Of a stretch of DNA of 55,357 bases, positions 1 through 10,560 are shown one piece after another. A program made the position numbers and the translations under genes. The DNA is from Helicobacter cetorum (GTDB taxonomy: Bacteria; Campylobacterota; Campylobacteria; Campylobacterales; UBA6016), in assembly GCA_022729705.1 (NCBI GenBank), contig DZAX01000014.1:1-55357 (forward strand), written 5' to 3'. The notes beneath the pieces are model-generated. The model was not told where the DNA came from and did not search any database. It worked only from the letters and a program-made list of their open reading frames with translations. Position 1 is the stretch's first letter; each line of letters starts with the position of its first letter.

Positions 1-1
1 T

Positions 2-51
2 ATTGCTTGTATTTATGAAACTAGGCAACTATAACGTGGTGAAACTGGACA
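2..51 (+). repeat. Terminal repeat, left copy (IS-end-like)
   Basis: These 50 bases are the exact reverse complement of 55308-55357 at the other end of the window. The inner edge is a TGT/ACA boundary and the inner 19 bases (33-51) resemble a motif found at three internal places (18142, 38991, 44340). At 38991 the motif ends a decayed IS481-type transposase. I infer that both contig ends run into the same terminus of a multicopy insertion sequence. The rest of 52-242 holds a short direct repeat (151-180) and a small hairpin (211-229), and no gene that I can support. Confidence 0.75.
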
Positions 52-150
52 GTTATTAGTTCTTGCTTCATGGTGCAAGTTATACCGGAAAGCCTACAAA
101 TAGGGGCTTTAATAGATAACTTAATTTTGAAATTAAGGGAATTTATTTGG

Positions 151-180
151 TTTTTTGGATGGGGTTTACCTGGGGGTTAC
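151..180 (+). repeat. Direct repeat bounding the nor cluster, left copy
   Basis: The sequence TTTTTTGGATGGGGTTTAC, then C/T, a G-run and GTTAC, recurs in the same orientation at 5652-5685. The copies differ by one substitution and by the length of the G-run. They bracket the whole minus-strand norCBDQEF cluster. A shorter related string (GATGGGGGTTACC) occurs at 5841. Their role is unknown; they could be a target duplication, a recombination site or a small dispersed repeat. Confidence 0.6.
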
Positions 181-210
181 TAAGTAAGTGCCATTCGTGC
201 CTGACCCCTT

Positions 211-229
211 ATATTCTGGAGCAGAATAT
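211..229 (-). terminator. Hairpin downstream of norF
   Basis: A perfect 8-bp stem (ATATTCTG / CAGAATAT) with a 3-base loop lies just past the norF stop on the minus strand. There is no clear U-run, so it may be an RNA-stabilising 3' hairpin rather than a classical intrinsic terminator. On the minus strand it is followed by GGGGTCAGGCACGAATGG, a string resembling sequences near REP-associated transposase (RAYT) ends; that resemblance is from memory and weak. Confidence 0.35.
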
Positions 230-242
230 CAACTTTAGAATA

Positions 243-485
243 TCAGAGTAATATCGCAATTAATGATATTACAACAGTGAGCCATATGGTTGGTATAAGT
301 CTATATTTTAATTTAACTTTTTTTAAATCCATAAAGTAATCAATAACCAGCTGCCCTTTTATGAGTGTGCTTATAAGCAAAATTGCGACGAGGTAAGTCG
401 GCATAAATTTTAAAAGCCCTAACATAAAAGCAAAAATTGTCAATATCGCCAAAATGATCCATACGCCTTCTAGAATTTTTTTCAT
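243..485 (-). CDS. norF: NorF-like small membrane protein
   Basis: An 80-residue protein with three hydrophobic segments (about 7-27, 29-44, 62-80), like the cytochrome c oxidase subunit IV-type NorF family. It is last in the minus-strand cluster norC-norB-norD-norQ-norE-norF and starts 9 bases after the norE stop. NorF and NorE accompany many cNOR operons and support assembly or full activity of the reductase rather than catalysis. The sequence is too short and divergent to assign without context, so the call leans on position, size and topology. Confidence 0.7.
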   Translation of the reverse strand: MKKILEGVWIILAILTIFAFMLGLLKFMPTYLVAILLISTLIKGQLVIDYFMDLKKVKLKYRLIPTIWLTVVISLIAILL

Positions 486-494
486 TTTTTGCCT

Positions 495-1094
495 TTATTT
501 TATTATATAAACCAATGGAAAAAGTACAATCCACAACAAATCTACCATATGCCAATAGGAAGCACCCGTTTCCATCCCGCCACAATCATCCCTACTATAG
601 CCTTGCATTTTTGTTTTTTTGTATATATTAAATAAAATGATTGTTCCTAAGGCAGCATGCATAAAATGAAAAACAGTTAAAAATATATAAAACATGAAAA
701 ACTTATTGGTACTAAGCGTAATCCCCTGTCCGAATATATGAGAAAATTCTGATAATTTTATGATTAAAAAAGCAACCCCGAATACAATAGCAGACAAAAG
801 CCATTTTGATGCTGTAATACTGGATTCTTTGGAACTCTCTTTCGTCATATTTTTAATACCATGAACGGCCTTTACTACAAAATAGCTGCTTGTAATCAAA
901 ATAAGCGTATTGATAAAGCCTGTTGTTTGACTTACCATAAGCTGTGAGTCGTTAAATAGCTGAACATTCTCTCTTCTTGAAACAACATACCCTATAAACA
1001 GTAGTCCGAATGTAATTAATTCAAGATAAATAATAATCCAAATTGCAAAATCCCCAGGGGGGTACTCTTCTTTTAAAGTATTATTTTTTAACAT
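495..1094 (-). CDS. norE: NorE, cytochrome c oxidase subunit III-like protein
   Basis: About 199 residues with five or more membrane segments, typical of the subunit III-like NorE family; motifs include the early EEYPPGDFAIW segment and a late SYWHMVDLLWIVLFPL segment with conserved H and W. An upstream in-frame ATG exists at 1133, but the ATG at 1094 has a good ribosome site (AGGGG six bases ahead), so I prefer it. It overlaps the norQ stop by 14 bases, suggesting translational coupling. The likely role is accessory to the neighbouring NorCB reductase. Confidence 0.82.
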   Translation of the reverse strand: MLKNNTLKEEYPPGDFAIWIIIYLELITFGLLFIGYVVSRRENVQLFNDSQLMVSQTTGFINTLILITSSYFVVKAVHGIKNMTKESSKESSITASKWLLSAIVFGVAFLIIKLSEFSHIFGQGITLSTNKFFMFYIFLTVFHFMHAALGTIILFNIYKKTKMQGYSRDDCGGMETGASYWHMVDLLWIVLFPLVYIIK

Positions 1095-1878
1095 TTGAAC
1101 CCCTTGTAAAATGTAAAGATATAAGTTTTTCAAGCACTTTTAGGACTTCATCTTCATCGCTAAGTGATTCTACTATGGAATGCATACATGCCTGATACGG
1201 GTCAAAACCTTGAGTGATTAATTTACCCGCATAAATAAGCAGTCTTGTTGAGACTGCTTCTTGAATGTCTGTATCGCTGAGTTGTCTAATTTCTCTAGCG
1301 ATATCCACAAGTTTTTGTGCTGTATCTTCATCAATCCCACTCTCTTTTTTGATCACCTCTTTTTCAATTTCTGCTTTTGGATAATCAAAACTAAGTGAAA
1401 TAAATCGTTGTTTTGTGCTTGGCTTCATTCCTTTTAAAACATTTTGATAGCCTGGGTTGTAGGATACCACTAGCATAAAATCAGGATGGGCCTCTATAGT
1501 TTCACCGGTTCTGTCTATGGATAAAACCCTACGATAATCTGCAAGAGAGTGAAGCACAACAGTGGTATCTTTTCTGGCTTCGATAATCTCATCAAGATAA
1601 CAAATACCGCCTTTTCTCACCGCTTTAGTCAAAGGCCCGTCTTGCCAATATGTACCGTTTTCATCTATAAGATGGCGACCGATTAAATCCGCAGCACTTA
1701 GATCGTCATGGCAAACAACCGTATAAACATCCCGTCCAAGCTCTTCCCCCATAGATTCGACAAATCTGGTTTTTCCGCAACCTGTCGGCCCTTTAATCAA
1801 AATAGGTAAATTCATTTGCGCAGCAGTTTTAAAAAGCTCTACTTCGTTTGACTGGGGTAAATAGTAGTTTTTTGACAT
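1081..1878 (-). CDS. norQ: NorQ, MoxR-type AAA+ ATPase for NO reductase activation
   Basis: A 265-residue cytoplasmic AAA+ protein. Walker A is GPTGCGKT near residues 30-37 and Walker B is ICYLDEI near residues 92-98, followed by a sensor-type SYNP segment. Length and motifs match the NorQ/CbbQ subgroup of MoxR ATPases. These act with a VWA-domain partner (NorD, directly upstream) to insert the non-heme iron into NorB; this is established for cNOR systems. It follows norD by 12 bases and overlaps norE, so it is part of one transcription unit. Confidence 0.93.
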   Translation of the reverse strand: MSKNYYLPQSNEVELFKTAAQMNLPILIKGPTGCGKTRFVESMGEELGRDVYTVVCHDDLSAADLIGRHLIDENGTYWQDGPLTKAVRKGGICYLDEIIEARKDTTVVLHSLADYRRVLSIDRTGETIEAHPDFMLVVSYNPGYQNVLKGMKPSTKQRFISLSFDYPKAEIEKEVIKKESGIDEDTAQKLVDIAREIRQLSDTDIQEAVSTRLLIYAGKLITQGFDPYQACMHSIVESLSDEDEVLKVLEKLISLHFTRGSNVKK

Positions 1879-1890
1879 TTTACTCCTTTT

Positions 1891-3690
1891 TTATCTCGTT
1901 AAATTTATATATACTTCGGTTAATATTTTTGGTAATTTTTGACCATCTCTTACGACCGCATAGCCATTTTTTCCAAACAGATACCCTAAATACTCTTTTG
2001 CATCAAGATCAACAGTAATACAAAAAGGCGTAATGCCTTTTTTCTTCACCTCTTCAAGGGCTTTTTTTGTATCTTCTATGCCATATCTTCCGTCATACCT
2101 ATCTTCATCGTTTGGTTTGCCGTCACTTATAATTAACAGCAGTTTGTTGGCATTTTGCTGTTTATCTAAAATCTTTGCCGCTTCTCTTATGGCTGCACCC
2201 ATTCGGGTATAATATTCTGGTTTGATGGTATCAATTCTTCCGCGAATCAGATCATCGTATTTGTCTTTAAAGTTTTTTATAATGCTAAAATAAACTTTTT
2301 TATTTTGTAGCGATGAGAAAGTATATATGGCAAACTTGTCTTGAAGTTTCTCCAAAGCCTCACTAAATACCATAAGAGAGTCTTTTATCACATCAATTAT
2401 TCGTACCTCCTGTGTGATGCCGCCTTCTGTGGAGAGTGAAATATCTGCCAATATAAGCGTGGCTATATCCCTTGTCTTTTTTTCAAAAGTTGTATAAAAT
2501 TTTTGATGGTGCATGGATTTGTTTTGATGCCCGCGATACTCAATCCAGGTATCAATATTGATCTCATCCCCATAAGGAAGATGATCGTTTTTGAGGCGAT
2601 CAAGCTTCAAGAGATCCAATTCCTGCTGAATTTTTTGTACAGTTTTTTTTAATCGTTTTGGCAACTCTGTCGGTATTACGTTCATTGGCACCTGGGGTAA
2701 AACACGAACATAATTTACAAGGTATTGACTTTTAAGATAATCCCATTCATCTATATGGTGACCTTTTCCCAGCGGATACATAACGGTAGTGCTTGGCCGT
2801 AGCTCTAAGTCCATTTTAATTCGTGATGACAGATTTGCTTGTTTTTGCCCCACGGTTATCTCATCCAGATCTTCAGCATGATAAAGTGCATCTTCGTTAA
2901 AAGTATCATCCTCGCATCTGTCTACATTCACTTGTTCAAAAATACTCATTAAAGATTCCGGCAAAAAGGCCAAAAAACCATCCGTTTCATGTTTGTTATT
3001 GGTTTGGTTTGCCTGTTTTTTCATTTTAAGGGTATCTGTTTTGTCTTGACTCTCTTCCCTTGTCGGATCTTCTTGTTCTTCGCCATTCATTTTTTTGGTA
3101 CTGTTTATTGTCAGGGGAGACGGATAGATCCACATGGGGTTTGGGTAATCATTTATTAAATCTTTGTTCGTTTGGCTCTCTAAAGATTTGATAAATGACA
3201 ATTGTTCATATTTTTCAATCAAATATTCGCTGGCAATAGTATAAAATGCTTTAAAGCCACTATATTTATGGATGAGATAAAGCGTTGCGGTTTGATTTTC
3301 CTCTATGATATTTTTATCTGCGATATTGACTTTGGCCGTCATGGCAATAAGCCAGTAATAGAGCATCTCGTTGAGTTCTTTTGTAGGAAAATACGCAAGG
3401 GAGGCAGGCAGATAGATAGAGTCTTGATCTTGCCATGGCAGATAAAACTCTTTACCTAGGAAGGATATTTTTTGCAGCAAAGTCCTTGACGTATTGACAT
3501 ATCTTTTGTCTGTCACTTGTAAGTCTTTACCTTTTTCACCACCCATGAGGTGATGAAAAATTTTTAGTGATTTATTGATATTGGCAAAATAAACTCTTTC
3601 ATTTTCATGAAATTTGTATACTTTCTTGTTGAGATATTTATCCCAAACTTTACCAATACTCTCTTCAAATTCAAGATAATAATGAAGCAT
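1891..3690 (-). CDS. norD: NorD, VWA-domain activation protein
   Basis: A 599-residue soluble protein with a C-terminal von Willebrand A domain (about 405-595) whose metal-site motif is seen as ADISLST. The N-terminal two-thirds is the NorD-specific region, with a low-complexity charged stretch near 200-235 (Thr/Glu/Lys/Asn rich). NorD works with NorQ in maturation of the NorB di-iron centre. The gene begins 18 bases after the norB stop. Order here is C-B-D-Q, with D and Q swapped compared with the common norCBQD arrangement. Confidence 0.92.
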   Translation of the reverse strand: MLHYYLEFEESIGKVWDKYLNKKVYKFHENERVYFANINKSLKIFHHLMGGEKGKDLQVTDKRYVNTSRTLLQKISFLGKEFYLPWQDQDSIYLPASLAYFPTKELNEMLYYWLIAMTAKVNIADKNIIEENQTATLYLIHKYSGFKAFYTIASEYLIEKYEQLSFIKSLESQTNKDLINDYPNPMWIYPSPLTINSTKKMNGEEQEDPTREESQDKTDTLKMKKQANQTNNKHETDGFLAFLPESLMSIFEQVNVDRCEDDTFNEDALYHAEDLDEITVGQKQANLSSRIKMDLELRPSTTVMYPLGKGHHIDEWDYLKSQYLVNYVRVLPQVPMNVIPTELPKRLKKTVQKIQQELDLLKLDRLKNDHLPYGDEINIDTWIEYRGHQNKSMHHQKFYTTFEKKTRDIATLILADISLSTEGGITQEVRIIDVIKDSLMVFSEALEKLQDKFAIYTFSSLQNKKVYFSIIKNFKDKYDDLIRGRIDTIKPEYYTRMGAAIREAAKILDKQQNANKLLLIISDGKPNDEDRYDGRYGIEDTKKALEEVKKKGITPFCITVDLDAKEYLGYLFGKNGYAVVRDGQKLPKILTEVYINLTR

Positions 3691-3708
3691 TTTTCTCTAT
3701 TTTTGGCA

Positions 3709-5534
<1,826 letters not shown>

Positions 5535-5554
5535 GAAAAATCCTTTTTATAATT

Positions 5555-5568
5555 CTACCTGTAGGTAG
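5555..5568. promoter_or_regulatory. Inverted repeat in the norC leader
   Basis: CTACCT-GT-AGGTAG, a perfect 6-bp dyad with a 2-base spacer, lies about 21 bases upstream of the norC start codon, between it and the likely promoter. Its position fits an operator or a 5' leader hairpin. I do not recognise a regulator for it; there is no clear FNR-type box in this leader. Functional assignment is speculative. Confidence 0.35.
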
Positions 5569-5651
5569 TCTTTAGAATATTAGCAAAATATCTTTAATCT
5601 TGACTGACCTTACGCACTCTTCAACTATAATACCCCAAGAAAAACAAACAG

Positions 5652-5685
5652 TTTTTTGGATGGGGTTTACTTGGGGGGGGGTTAC
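5652..5685 (+). repeat. Direct repeat bounding the nor cluster, right copy
   Basis: The partner of 151-180, in the same orientation. It shares the 19-base core TTTTTTGGATGGGGTTTAC and the G-run plus GTTAC; the G-run is longer here. The surrounding 5535-6031 gap between the two divergent NO reductase operons is AT-rich and holds this repeat, the norC leader dyad and the FNR-type box; no gene is convincing in it. Confidence 0.6.
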
Positions 5686-5959
5686 TCTTTTTTTACGAGT
5701 AATTATTGGTTCTTTAATATGGAAATTATAGCAGTTTTTTATGTAAAGTTTTATATAAAAAAGAGATTAAAACGCCTTATTTATAGATGTTTAATACTAG
5801 TTTTTAAGGTAGAAAATATTTTGAAATTTAAAGTGGTTTAGATGGGGGTTACCTTTTTTGTTTACTAGAAACTAGGGAATAGTTTAGAAAAAAATAAATC
5901 TTATATAAAGCTTTTATATGTTGTAATACTATCCGTAGTTTGAGTCAAAATGTAAAAAA

Positions 5960-5973
5960 TTGACGTATGTCAA
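5960..5973. promoter_or_regulatory. FNR/CRP-family binding site upstream of the norCB2-nirS operon
   Basis: TTGAC-GTAT-GTCAA is a perfect inverted repeat of the FNR/Dnr/NssR class. It sits 58 bases upstream of the first start codon of the plus-strand denitrification operon (6032), a distance that suits activation around -41. In denitrifiers such sites are bound by CRP/FNR-family regulators sensing low oxygen or NO. The regulator gene is not in this window. Confidence 0.7.
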
Positions 5974-6031
5974 TGAGTTATTCTTTTACTTTTCGCTACA
6001 CTCTTTTGACCGATAAAAAATAGGAGTAAAG

Positions 6032-6358
6032 ATGGAATATTTAGACAAAGAGAGTTTTTTGAGTATCTTTGTTTCAGCCGCATCCGTAATCCTATTTGGA
6101 GCAATCTATGTCGGGATTTTTACCGTCGTAAGGATGGAAAAAATCAAGAAGTATTATTTGGCTCTCGCTTATCTGGCATGGGGTGTTCAAGCTTACAGCA
6201 TGTTAACGCTTTCAATACTAGTTAAAAGTGAGCCGTTTACCCAAAAAGTTCTTTTAGCCGCGATGGTTGGGTACTTTGTTATCCCTCACATTATCTATTA
6301 CTTGGTTCATGCTTCGCATGGGCGATACGAACATAACATAGGAGGTCATCATGAATGA
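6032..6358 (+). CDS. Small three-helix membrane protein leading the second NO reductase operon
   Basis: A 108-residue protein with three membrane segments (about 10-32, 41-62, 71-93) and a His-rich C-terminal tail (HNIGGHHE). A good ribosome site (AGGAG) precedes the ATG. It overlaps the next gene (norC2) by 8 bases, so the two are probably translated together. I do not recognise the family with certainty. Position suggests an accessory subunit or assembly factor for the second NO reductase, possibly standing in for NorE/NorF, which this operon lacks. Confidence 0.75.
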   Translation: MEYLDKESFLSIFVSAASVILFGAIYVGIFTVVRMEKIKKYYLALAYLAWGVQAYSMLTLSILVKSEPFTQKVLLAAMVGYFVIPHIIYYLVHASHGRYEHNIGGHHE

Positions 6359-7016
6359 TGAGGACGTAAAGCCGAACTCGGTTTGGACGAGCAATTCCTT
6401 TTGGGGTCGTTCAGCCGGTTGGGTAACTGGTGTGAGCGCCGTTTTGCTCATATTCTTAACTATGGACACATTGGGTCAAATAACAATGGGTTCTGCAAAA
6501 GATCTTGAAAATAAGATCACTAAAAGAGTTCCATCCGCATCTGTAGTTAACTATAAAGTTACATACGAGTACAGCTCAAAAAGAGGTCATGAGGTTCCTG
6601 TTATCGGCGAAAAAGAGAAGTTCTTCGGTCGTGACGATTATAGTGAAGCCGAAGCAAATAAGATGCTAGAAGTAGGAAAATTTACTACTCAAGCTAAAAA
6701 TTGTATGAACTGTCATACTCTTCTTGGAAACGGCGCTTATTTCGCACCAGATTTGACCAAAGCTTGGATTGATCCGGCGTGGCAAGAAGGCGGAATTATG
6801 GTAGGGATGACGGGTAAAGCTACTAAAGATGAGGCGATGGCTGAATTTTTACAGCATCCTGATAAATACCCTAGCCACTCTAGAAGAATGCCAAATCTTG
6901 GTATTACTGCGGAAGAAGCTAAAGGTACTGTCGCATTTTTGAAACATATGTCGTCAATCGATACAAATGGCTTCCCTAGAAATTTTGATAAAATTAAAGG
7001 GAGTATCCAAAAATGA
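6351..7016 (+). CDS. norC: NorC2, cytochrome c subunit of second NO reductase (extended form)
   Basis: A 221-residue protein with one membrane anchor (about 23-42) and a heme c site C118-M-N-C121-H122 followed by LLGNGAYFAPDL, the NorC signature; the Met in SRRMPN is the likely axial ligand. It carries about 60 extra residues between anchor and heme domain compared with the other NorC at 5088-5534. It overlaps norB2 by 4 bases (ATGA), a classic coupled arrangement. Function: electron entry to NorB2. Confidence 0.9.
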   Translation: MNDEDVKPNSVWTSNSFWGRSAGWVTGVSAVLLIFLTMDTLGQITMGSAKDLENKITKRVPSASVVNYKVTYEYSSKRGHEVPVIGEKEKFFGRDDYSEAEANKMLEVGKFTTQAKNCMNCHTLLGNGAYFAPDLTKAWIDPAWQEGGIMVGMTGKATKDEAMAEFLQHPDKYPSHSRRMPNLGITAEEAKGTVAFLKHMSSIDTNGFPRNFDKIKGSIQK

Positions 7017-8401
7017 TAACTTTAAAATATGACTCTCAAAAACTAGCAATTAAATATTTTGTTGTTGCGATTATTTTGTTTGGGGCGCAACTTGTTATGG
7101 GCTTGATAGCTGCTTATCAGTTTATAGATCCTGAGTTTTTATTCAATGTATTTAACTTCTCAACCGCAAGAATGGTGCATATTAATGCGCTTGTAGTTTG
7201 GATGCTTTATGCAATGATAGGCTCTGTATATTGGATGCTTCCAGATGAGACTGGTATCGAAACAGTCGGTATTAAGCTCGGAAATTTGGCTTTTTATATT
7301 CTAACTTTAGCCGTTACGGTTGTAGTTTTGGTTTATATTTTTATTCAAGTTGGAGCCGGCAACGAAACAAGTTTGTGGCTTATTAACGAAGGACGAGAGT
7401 ATCTTGAGGCGCCTAGATGGGCGGACATTGGAATAGTAGCCGTAGTGCTTGTATTTGTTTACAATGTTTATGCGACGGTGGCAAAAGGACAAAGAACAGG
7501 TATTACGACTATTTTGATGGCCGATCTTATCGCTCTTGCGGGTCTATATCTTGCCGGAATGTTCTTTACAAGCAATATCACCATGGATCAGTTTTGGTGG
7601 TGGTGGGTTATTCACCTTTGGGTTGAAGCAACTTGGGAAGTTTTCGTTGGCGTATTGATTGCATACGGTCTTATCAAAGTAATGCATGCTAATCGTAGAA
7701 TAGTAGAAATGTGGCTTTATATAGAAGTTGCAATGTTATTTGGTTCCGGCATATTGGGACTGGGGCACCACTATTTTTGGATTGGAACGCCGGAGTACTG
7801 GTGGGAAATCGGAGCGCTGTTCTCTGCACTTGAGCCTGTGCCTCTTGTAGGTATGCTTGTGCATGTTATATACGACATGGGTAAGCACGGCGGAAAAGTC
7901 AACAACGCTCCGGCGTTCAACTGGTTTATAGCTAATGCTTTCGGTAACTTCCTCGGCGCTGGTATTTGGGGCTTTATGCATACGCTTCCTCAAATAAATA
8001 TCTATACTCACGGCTCCCAGTTTACTGCGGCGCATGGACACCTTTCTTTCTACGGCGCATACGCAACTATCCTAATCGGTATGATGTATGTAGCGATTCA
8101 AAGAAAAAATAACATCGAAAATATGAAAAGCACATCAACTTCAAAATGGGCTATTTCTCTAGTTACTATCGGTGTTGTAGGTATGACTGTGGCTCTGACT
8201 ACATCTGGCTATATTCAAGCGTTTGTAGAAAGAGGTGAGTATGGCGCCACATGGGATGGTTATTTTATAGCGCAACAGGCTAACTGGTTCTTACAAGGCA
8301 TCGGTTGGAGGCTTGCTATGGGCTTTGTGACTTTTATCGGATTCTTGTTGCTTGTCAAAGATATGTTGACAATTGGCAGTCGTCAAAAAGCGTTAAGCTA
8401 A
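7013..8401 (+). CDS. norB: NorB2, nitric oxide reductase catalytic subunit (divergent second copy)
   Basis: A 462-residue heme-copper superfamily membrane protein with the complete set of NorB motifs: [32 protein letters not shown] and [18 protein letters not shown]. It is clearly diverged from NorB at 3709-5079 (for example MIGSVYWMLPDE in place of [12 protein letters not shown]), so it is a separate lineage, not a recent duplicate. The operon has no norQ/norD of its own, so either the other cluster's NorQD matures both enzymes or this type matures differently. Reaction: 2 NO to N2O. Confidence 0.92.
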   Translation: MITLKYDSQKLAIKYFVVAIILFGAQLVMGLIAAYQFIDPEFLFNVFNFSTARMVHINALVVWMLYAMIGSVYWMLPDETGIETVGIKLGNLAFYILTLAVTVVVLVYIFIQVGAGNETSLWLINEGREYLEAPRWADIGIVAVVLVFVYNVYATVAKGQRTGITTILMADLIALAGLYLAGMFFTSNITMDQFWWWWVIHLWVEATWEVFVGVLIAYGLIKVMHANRRIVEMWLYIEVAMLFGSGILGLGHHYFWIGTPEYWWEIGALFSALEPVPLVGMLVHVIYDMGKHGGKVNNAPAFNWFIANAFGNFLGAGIWGFMHTLPQINIYTHGSQFTAAHGHLSFYGAYATILIGMMYVAIQRKNNIENMKSTSTSKWAISLVTIGVVGMTVALTTSGYIQAFVERGEYGATWDGYFIAQQANWFLQGIGWRLAMGFVTFIGFLLLVKDMLTIGSRQKALS

Positions 8402-8469
8402 AGTAAGTTTTTTGCTGCAAGCGGGCTTTTGCTTGCTTGCGGTAAATCACAAGTAAAAAAGGAGAAATT

Positions 8470-8619
8470 ATGTTTTCAGAATTTACAGATGTAGTTCCTA
8501 GTTTTTTTGGTATGCTTAATCAGGGACCAATGACTCTGACTCTTATTTTACATACTATTATTGTTATCCCTATGTATTTTATATATAAAAATGAAAAATC
8601 ACGTTTGGGATTAAAATAA
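8470..8619 (+). CDS. Small single-helix membrane protein between norB2 and nirS
   Basis: A 49-residue ORF with a strong ribosome site (AAAAAGGAGAAATT before the ATG) and one hydrophobic helix (about 23-41), ending in a basic tail. It lies in the 270-base gap between norB2 and nirS, on the same strand. I do not recognise a family. The ribosome site, the membrane helix and the operon position argue for a real small protein, possibly a stabiliser of the NO reductase. Confidence 0.6.
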   Translation: MFSEFTDVVPSFFGMLNQGPMTLTLILHTIIVIPMYFIYKNEKSRLGLK

Positions 8620-8672
8620 TTTTAAGCTTTGAAATTTACCTAATACATTATTAATAATAATAAGGAGTTACG

Positions 8673-10361
8673 ATGAAGAAGATCCTAGGTACAGTGTTAG
8701 TTAGTTCCGCTATAGTAAGCGCATCTTTAATGGCGAGTAGCGACATTCAATTAAGTCAAGAAGAGATGAAAAAAGGGGCGCAAATCTACTTTGACAGATG
8801 CGCTGGTTGCCATGGTATGCTTAGAAAAGGGGCACTTGGGCCAAACCTAGAGCCTAAGAAAATGAAAGATTTCGGCACTGAAAGTTTGAAAAAAATTCTT
8901 TGGGACGGTACTCCTGGTGGTATGCCGGATTGGGGCGCCAGTGGCGAGATGAGTAAAGCCGATACAGAGCTTATGGCTAAATTTATTCAAAATTCAGTTC
9001 CAGCGGCAGCTGAGATGAGTCTAGGTGATATGAAAAAATCCCACAAAGTTCATGTGGCGGTAAAAGATAGACCAACTAAGCCAGAAACAAAGAGAAACTG
9101 GAAGAACTATATGGGTGTTGTTATGAGAGATATCGGTAAGGTAGCGATTATTGACGGCGACACAAAAGAGCTGGTTACGACTCTAAACTCTGGGTTTGCA
9201 GTGCATATACTAAGAACAAGTGCGAGCGGGCGATATATGTACACAATCGGCAGAGACGGTAAGGCAACTGTTATCGACCTTTGGATGAAAGAGCCGAAGA
9301 ATGTGGCAGAGGTCAAAACTTGCTACGATGCGAGAAGTATAGATACAAGTAAGTACAAGGGTTCCAAGGGTGACTTTATGGATAAACTAGCTGTTGTAGG
9401 TTGCTACTGGCCAAGTTCTATCGTAACGCTCGATGGTGAAACTCTTGATCCTCTGAAAATTGTTTCAACTGCAAGCTACAATGTTAGTACAGCTAAAGAT
9501 GCTAGCGGCAATATGGAAGATTCAGTATTTGTTAGAGAAGCTAGAGTTGCTGCCATTATCGCTTCACATGAAAAACCTGAGTGGGTTATTAACATTAAAG
9601 AATCAGGTCAAGTTTGGCTATATGACTACTCTGATTATAAAAATCCTACAATCAAGATGATAGAAGCAGAGAGATTCTTGCATGATGGTGGTTGGGACTC
9701 GTCAAAACAATTTATGCTAGTTGCTGCGAACGCAAGAGATAAAGTTGTTGCGATAGATGTTGCAAACGGTAAGCTTGCTGGAATTATTCCAACTGGTGCA
9801 AACAAACCGCATCCTGGAAGAGGTGCAAATATCAACCATGCTAAATATGGACCAATCTGGCTAACAGGTCATATCGGCGATAAAAAAATAGTTGCTATCG
9901 GTACGGATCCTAAAAAACATCCAAAAGAAGCATGGAAAATCGTAAAAGAGCTTAGTCTGCCTGGTGAAGGTGGTGGTAACCTATTTGTCAAAACACACCC
10001 TAAATCTAAATATATCTATGCTGATAGACCTTTGCATCCCGATAAAGGACTACAAAACTCTATCTATGTTATAGACAAAGATAAATTGGAAGTTATCAAA
10101 CAAATAGAAATACCTGAAAAATACACAAAACCTGTTACTATAAACGGCAAAGAGCTAAAACCAAGAGGTCCGGTACACTTTGAGTTTAACGACAAGGGTG
10201 ATGAAGTATGGGTTGCGGTATGGGGTGCAAAAGATATTCCTTCTGCGATTTTGGTCTATGACGACAAAACACTTAAGTTGAAAACTGCTATCGAAGGCGA
10301 CTGGGTAAGAACTCCGACAGGTCACTTCAATGTAACGAACACAATGAAAGATGTCTACTAG
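8673..10361 (+). CDS. nirS: NirS, cytochrome cd1 nitrite reductase
   Basis: A 562-residue periplasmic protein: signal peptide (about 1-22), an N-terminal cytochrome c domain with C43-A-G-C46-H47, then an eight-bladed d1-heme propeller (about 130-562). Family markers include PTKPETKRNW at the domain junction and the late GPVHFEFNDKGDEVW segment. It reduces nitrite to NO using heme d1. It has a good AGGAG ribosome site and is followed by an intrinsic terminator at 10404. The pathway for its d1 heme is encoded directly downstream. Confidence 0.97.
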   Translation: MKKILGTVLVSSAIVSASLMASSDIQLSQEEMKKGAQIYFDRCAGCHGMLRKGALGPNLEPKKMKDFGTESLKKILWDGTPGGMPDWGASGEMSKADTELMAKFIQNSVPAAAEMSLGDMKKSHKVHVAVKDRPTKPETKRNWKNYMGVVMRDIGKVAIIDGDTKELVTTLNSGFAVHILRTSASGRYMYTIGRDGKATVIDLWMKEPKNVAEVKTCYDARSIDTSKYKGSKGDFMDKLAVVGCYWPSSIVTLDGETLDPLKIVSTASYNVSTAKDASGNMEDSVFVREARVAAIIASHEKPEWVINIKESGQVWLYDYSDYKNPTIKMIEAERFLHDGGWDSSKQFMLVAANARDKVVAIDVANGKLAGIIPTGANKPHPGRGANINHAKYGPIWLTGHIGDKKIVAIGTDPKKHPKEAWKIVKELSLPGEGGGNLFVKTHPKSKYIYADRPLHPDKGLQNSIYVIDKDKLEVIKQIEIPEKYTKPVTINGKELKPRGPVHFEFNDKGDEVWVAVWGAKDIPSAILVYDDKTLKLKTAIEGDWVRTPTGHFNVTNTMKDVY

Positions 10362-10403
10362 TCGATAAAAATTTGAGGACAATCCTCAAAGCTCTTTGGA
10401 GGC

Positions 10404-10434
10404 AAAGCCCCTGTTCATTCAGGGGCTTTTTATA
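10404..10434 (+). terminator. Intrinsic terminator after nirS
   Basis: A perfect 10-bp stem (AAAGCCCCTG / CAGGGGCTTT) with a 6-base loop, followed by TTAT. It separates nirS from the d1-biosynthesis genes, implying either separate promoters or partial read-through, which would give much more NirS than biosynthetic enzymes. Confidence 0.85.
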
Positions 10435-10560
10435 ATTTTAACCCCTTAGATCCGGATTGGACGATAGGGTTGCAAAGCTGTCCGTTTAGACGACAATCTC
10501 AAGCAAAGCTTTGGAGTGTATGGTTTTTTTGGAGGGCTTAATAAATATACTGGAAAAGCT

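Noticed and set aside
5601-5620. Possible FNR-type half site (TTGACTGACC) upstream of norC
   Set aside because: Only one arm is present; no inverted partner at the right spacing.
8417-8441. Terminator after norB2
   Set aside because: The GCAAGC/GCTTGC stem is short and lacks a T-run.
10516-10560. Upstream ATG extending the NirN-like protein by 15 residues
   Set aside because: It places a non-hydrophobic stretch before a clear signal peptide; the ATG at 10561 fits better.
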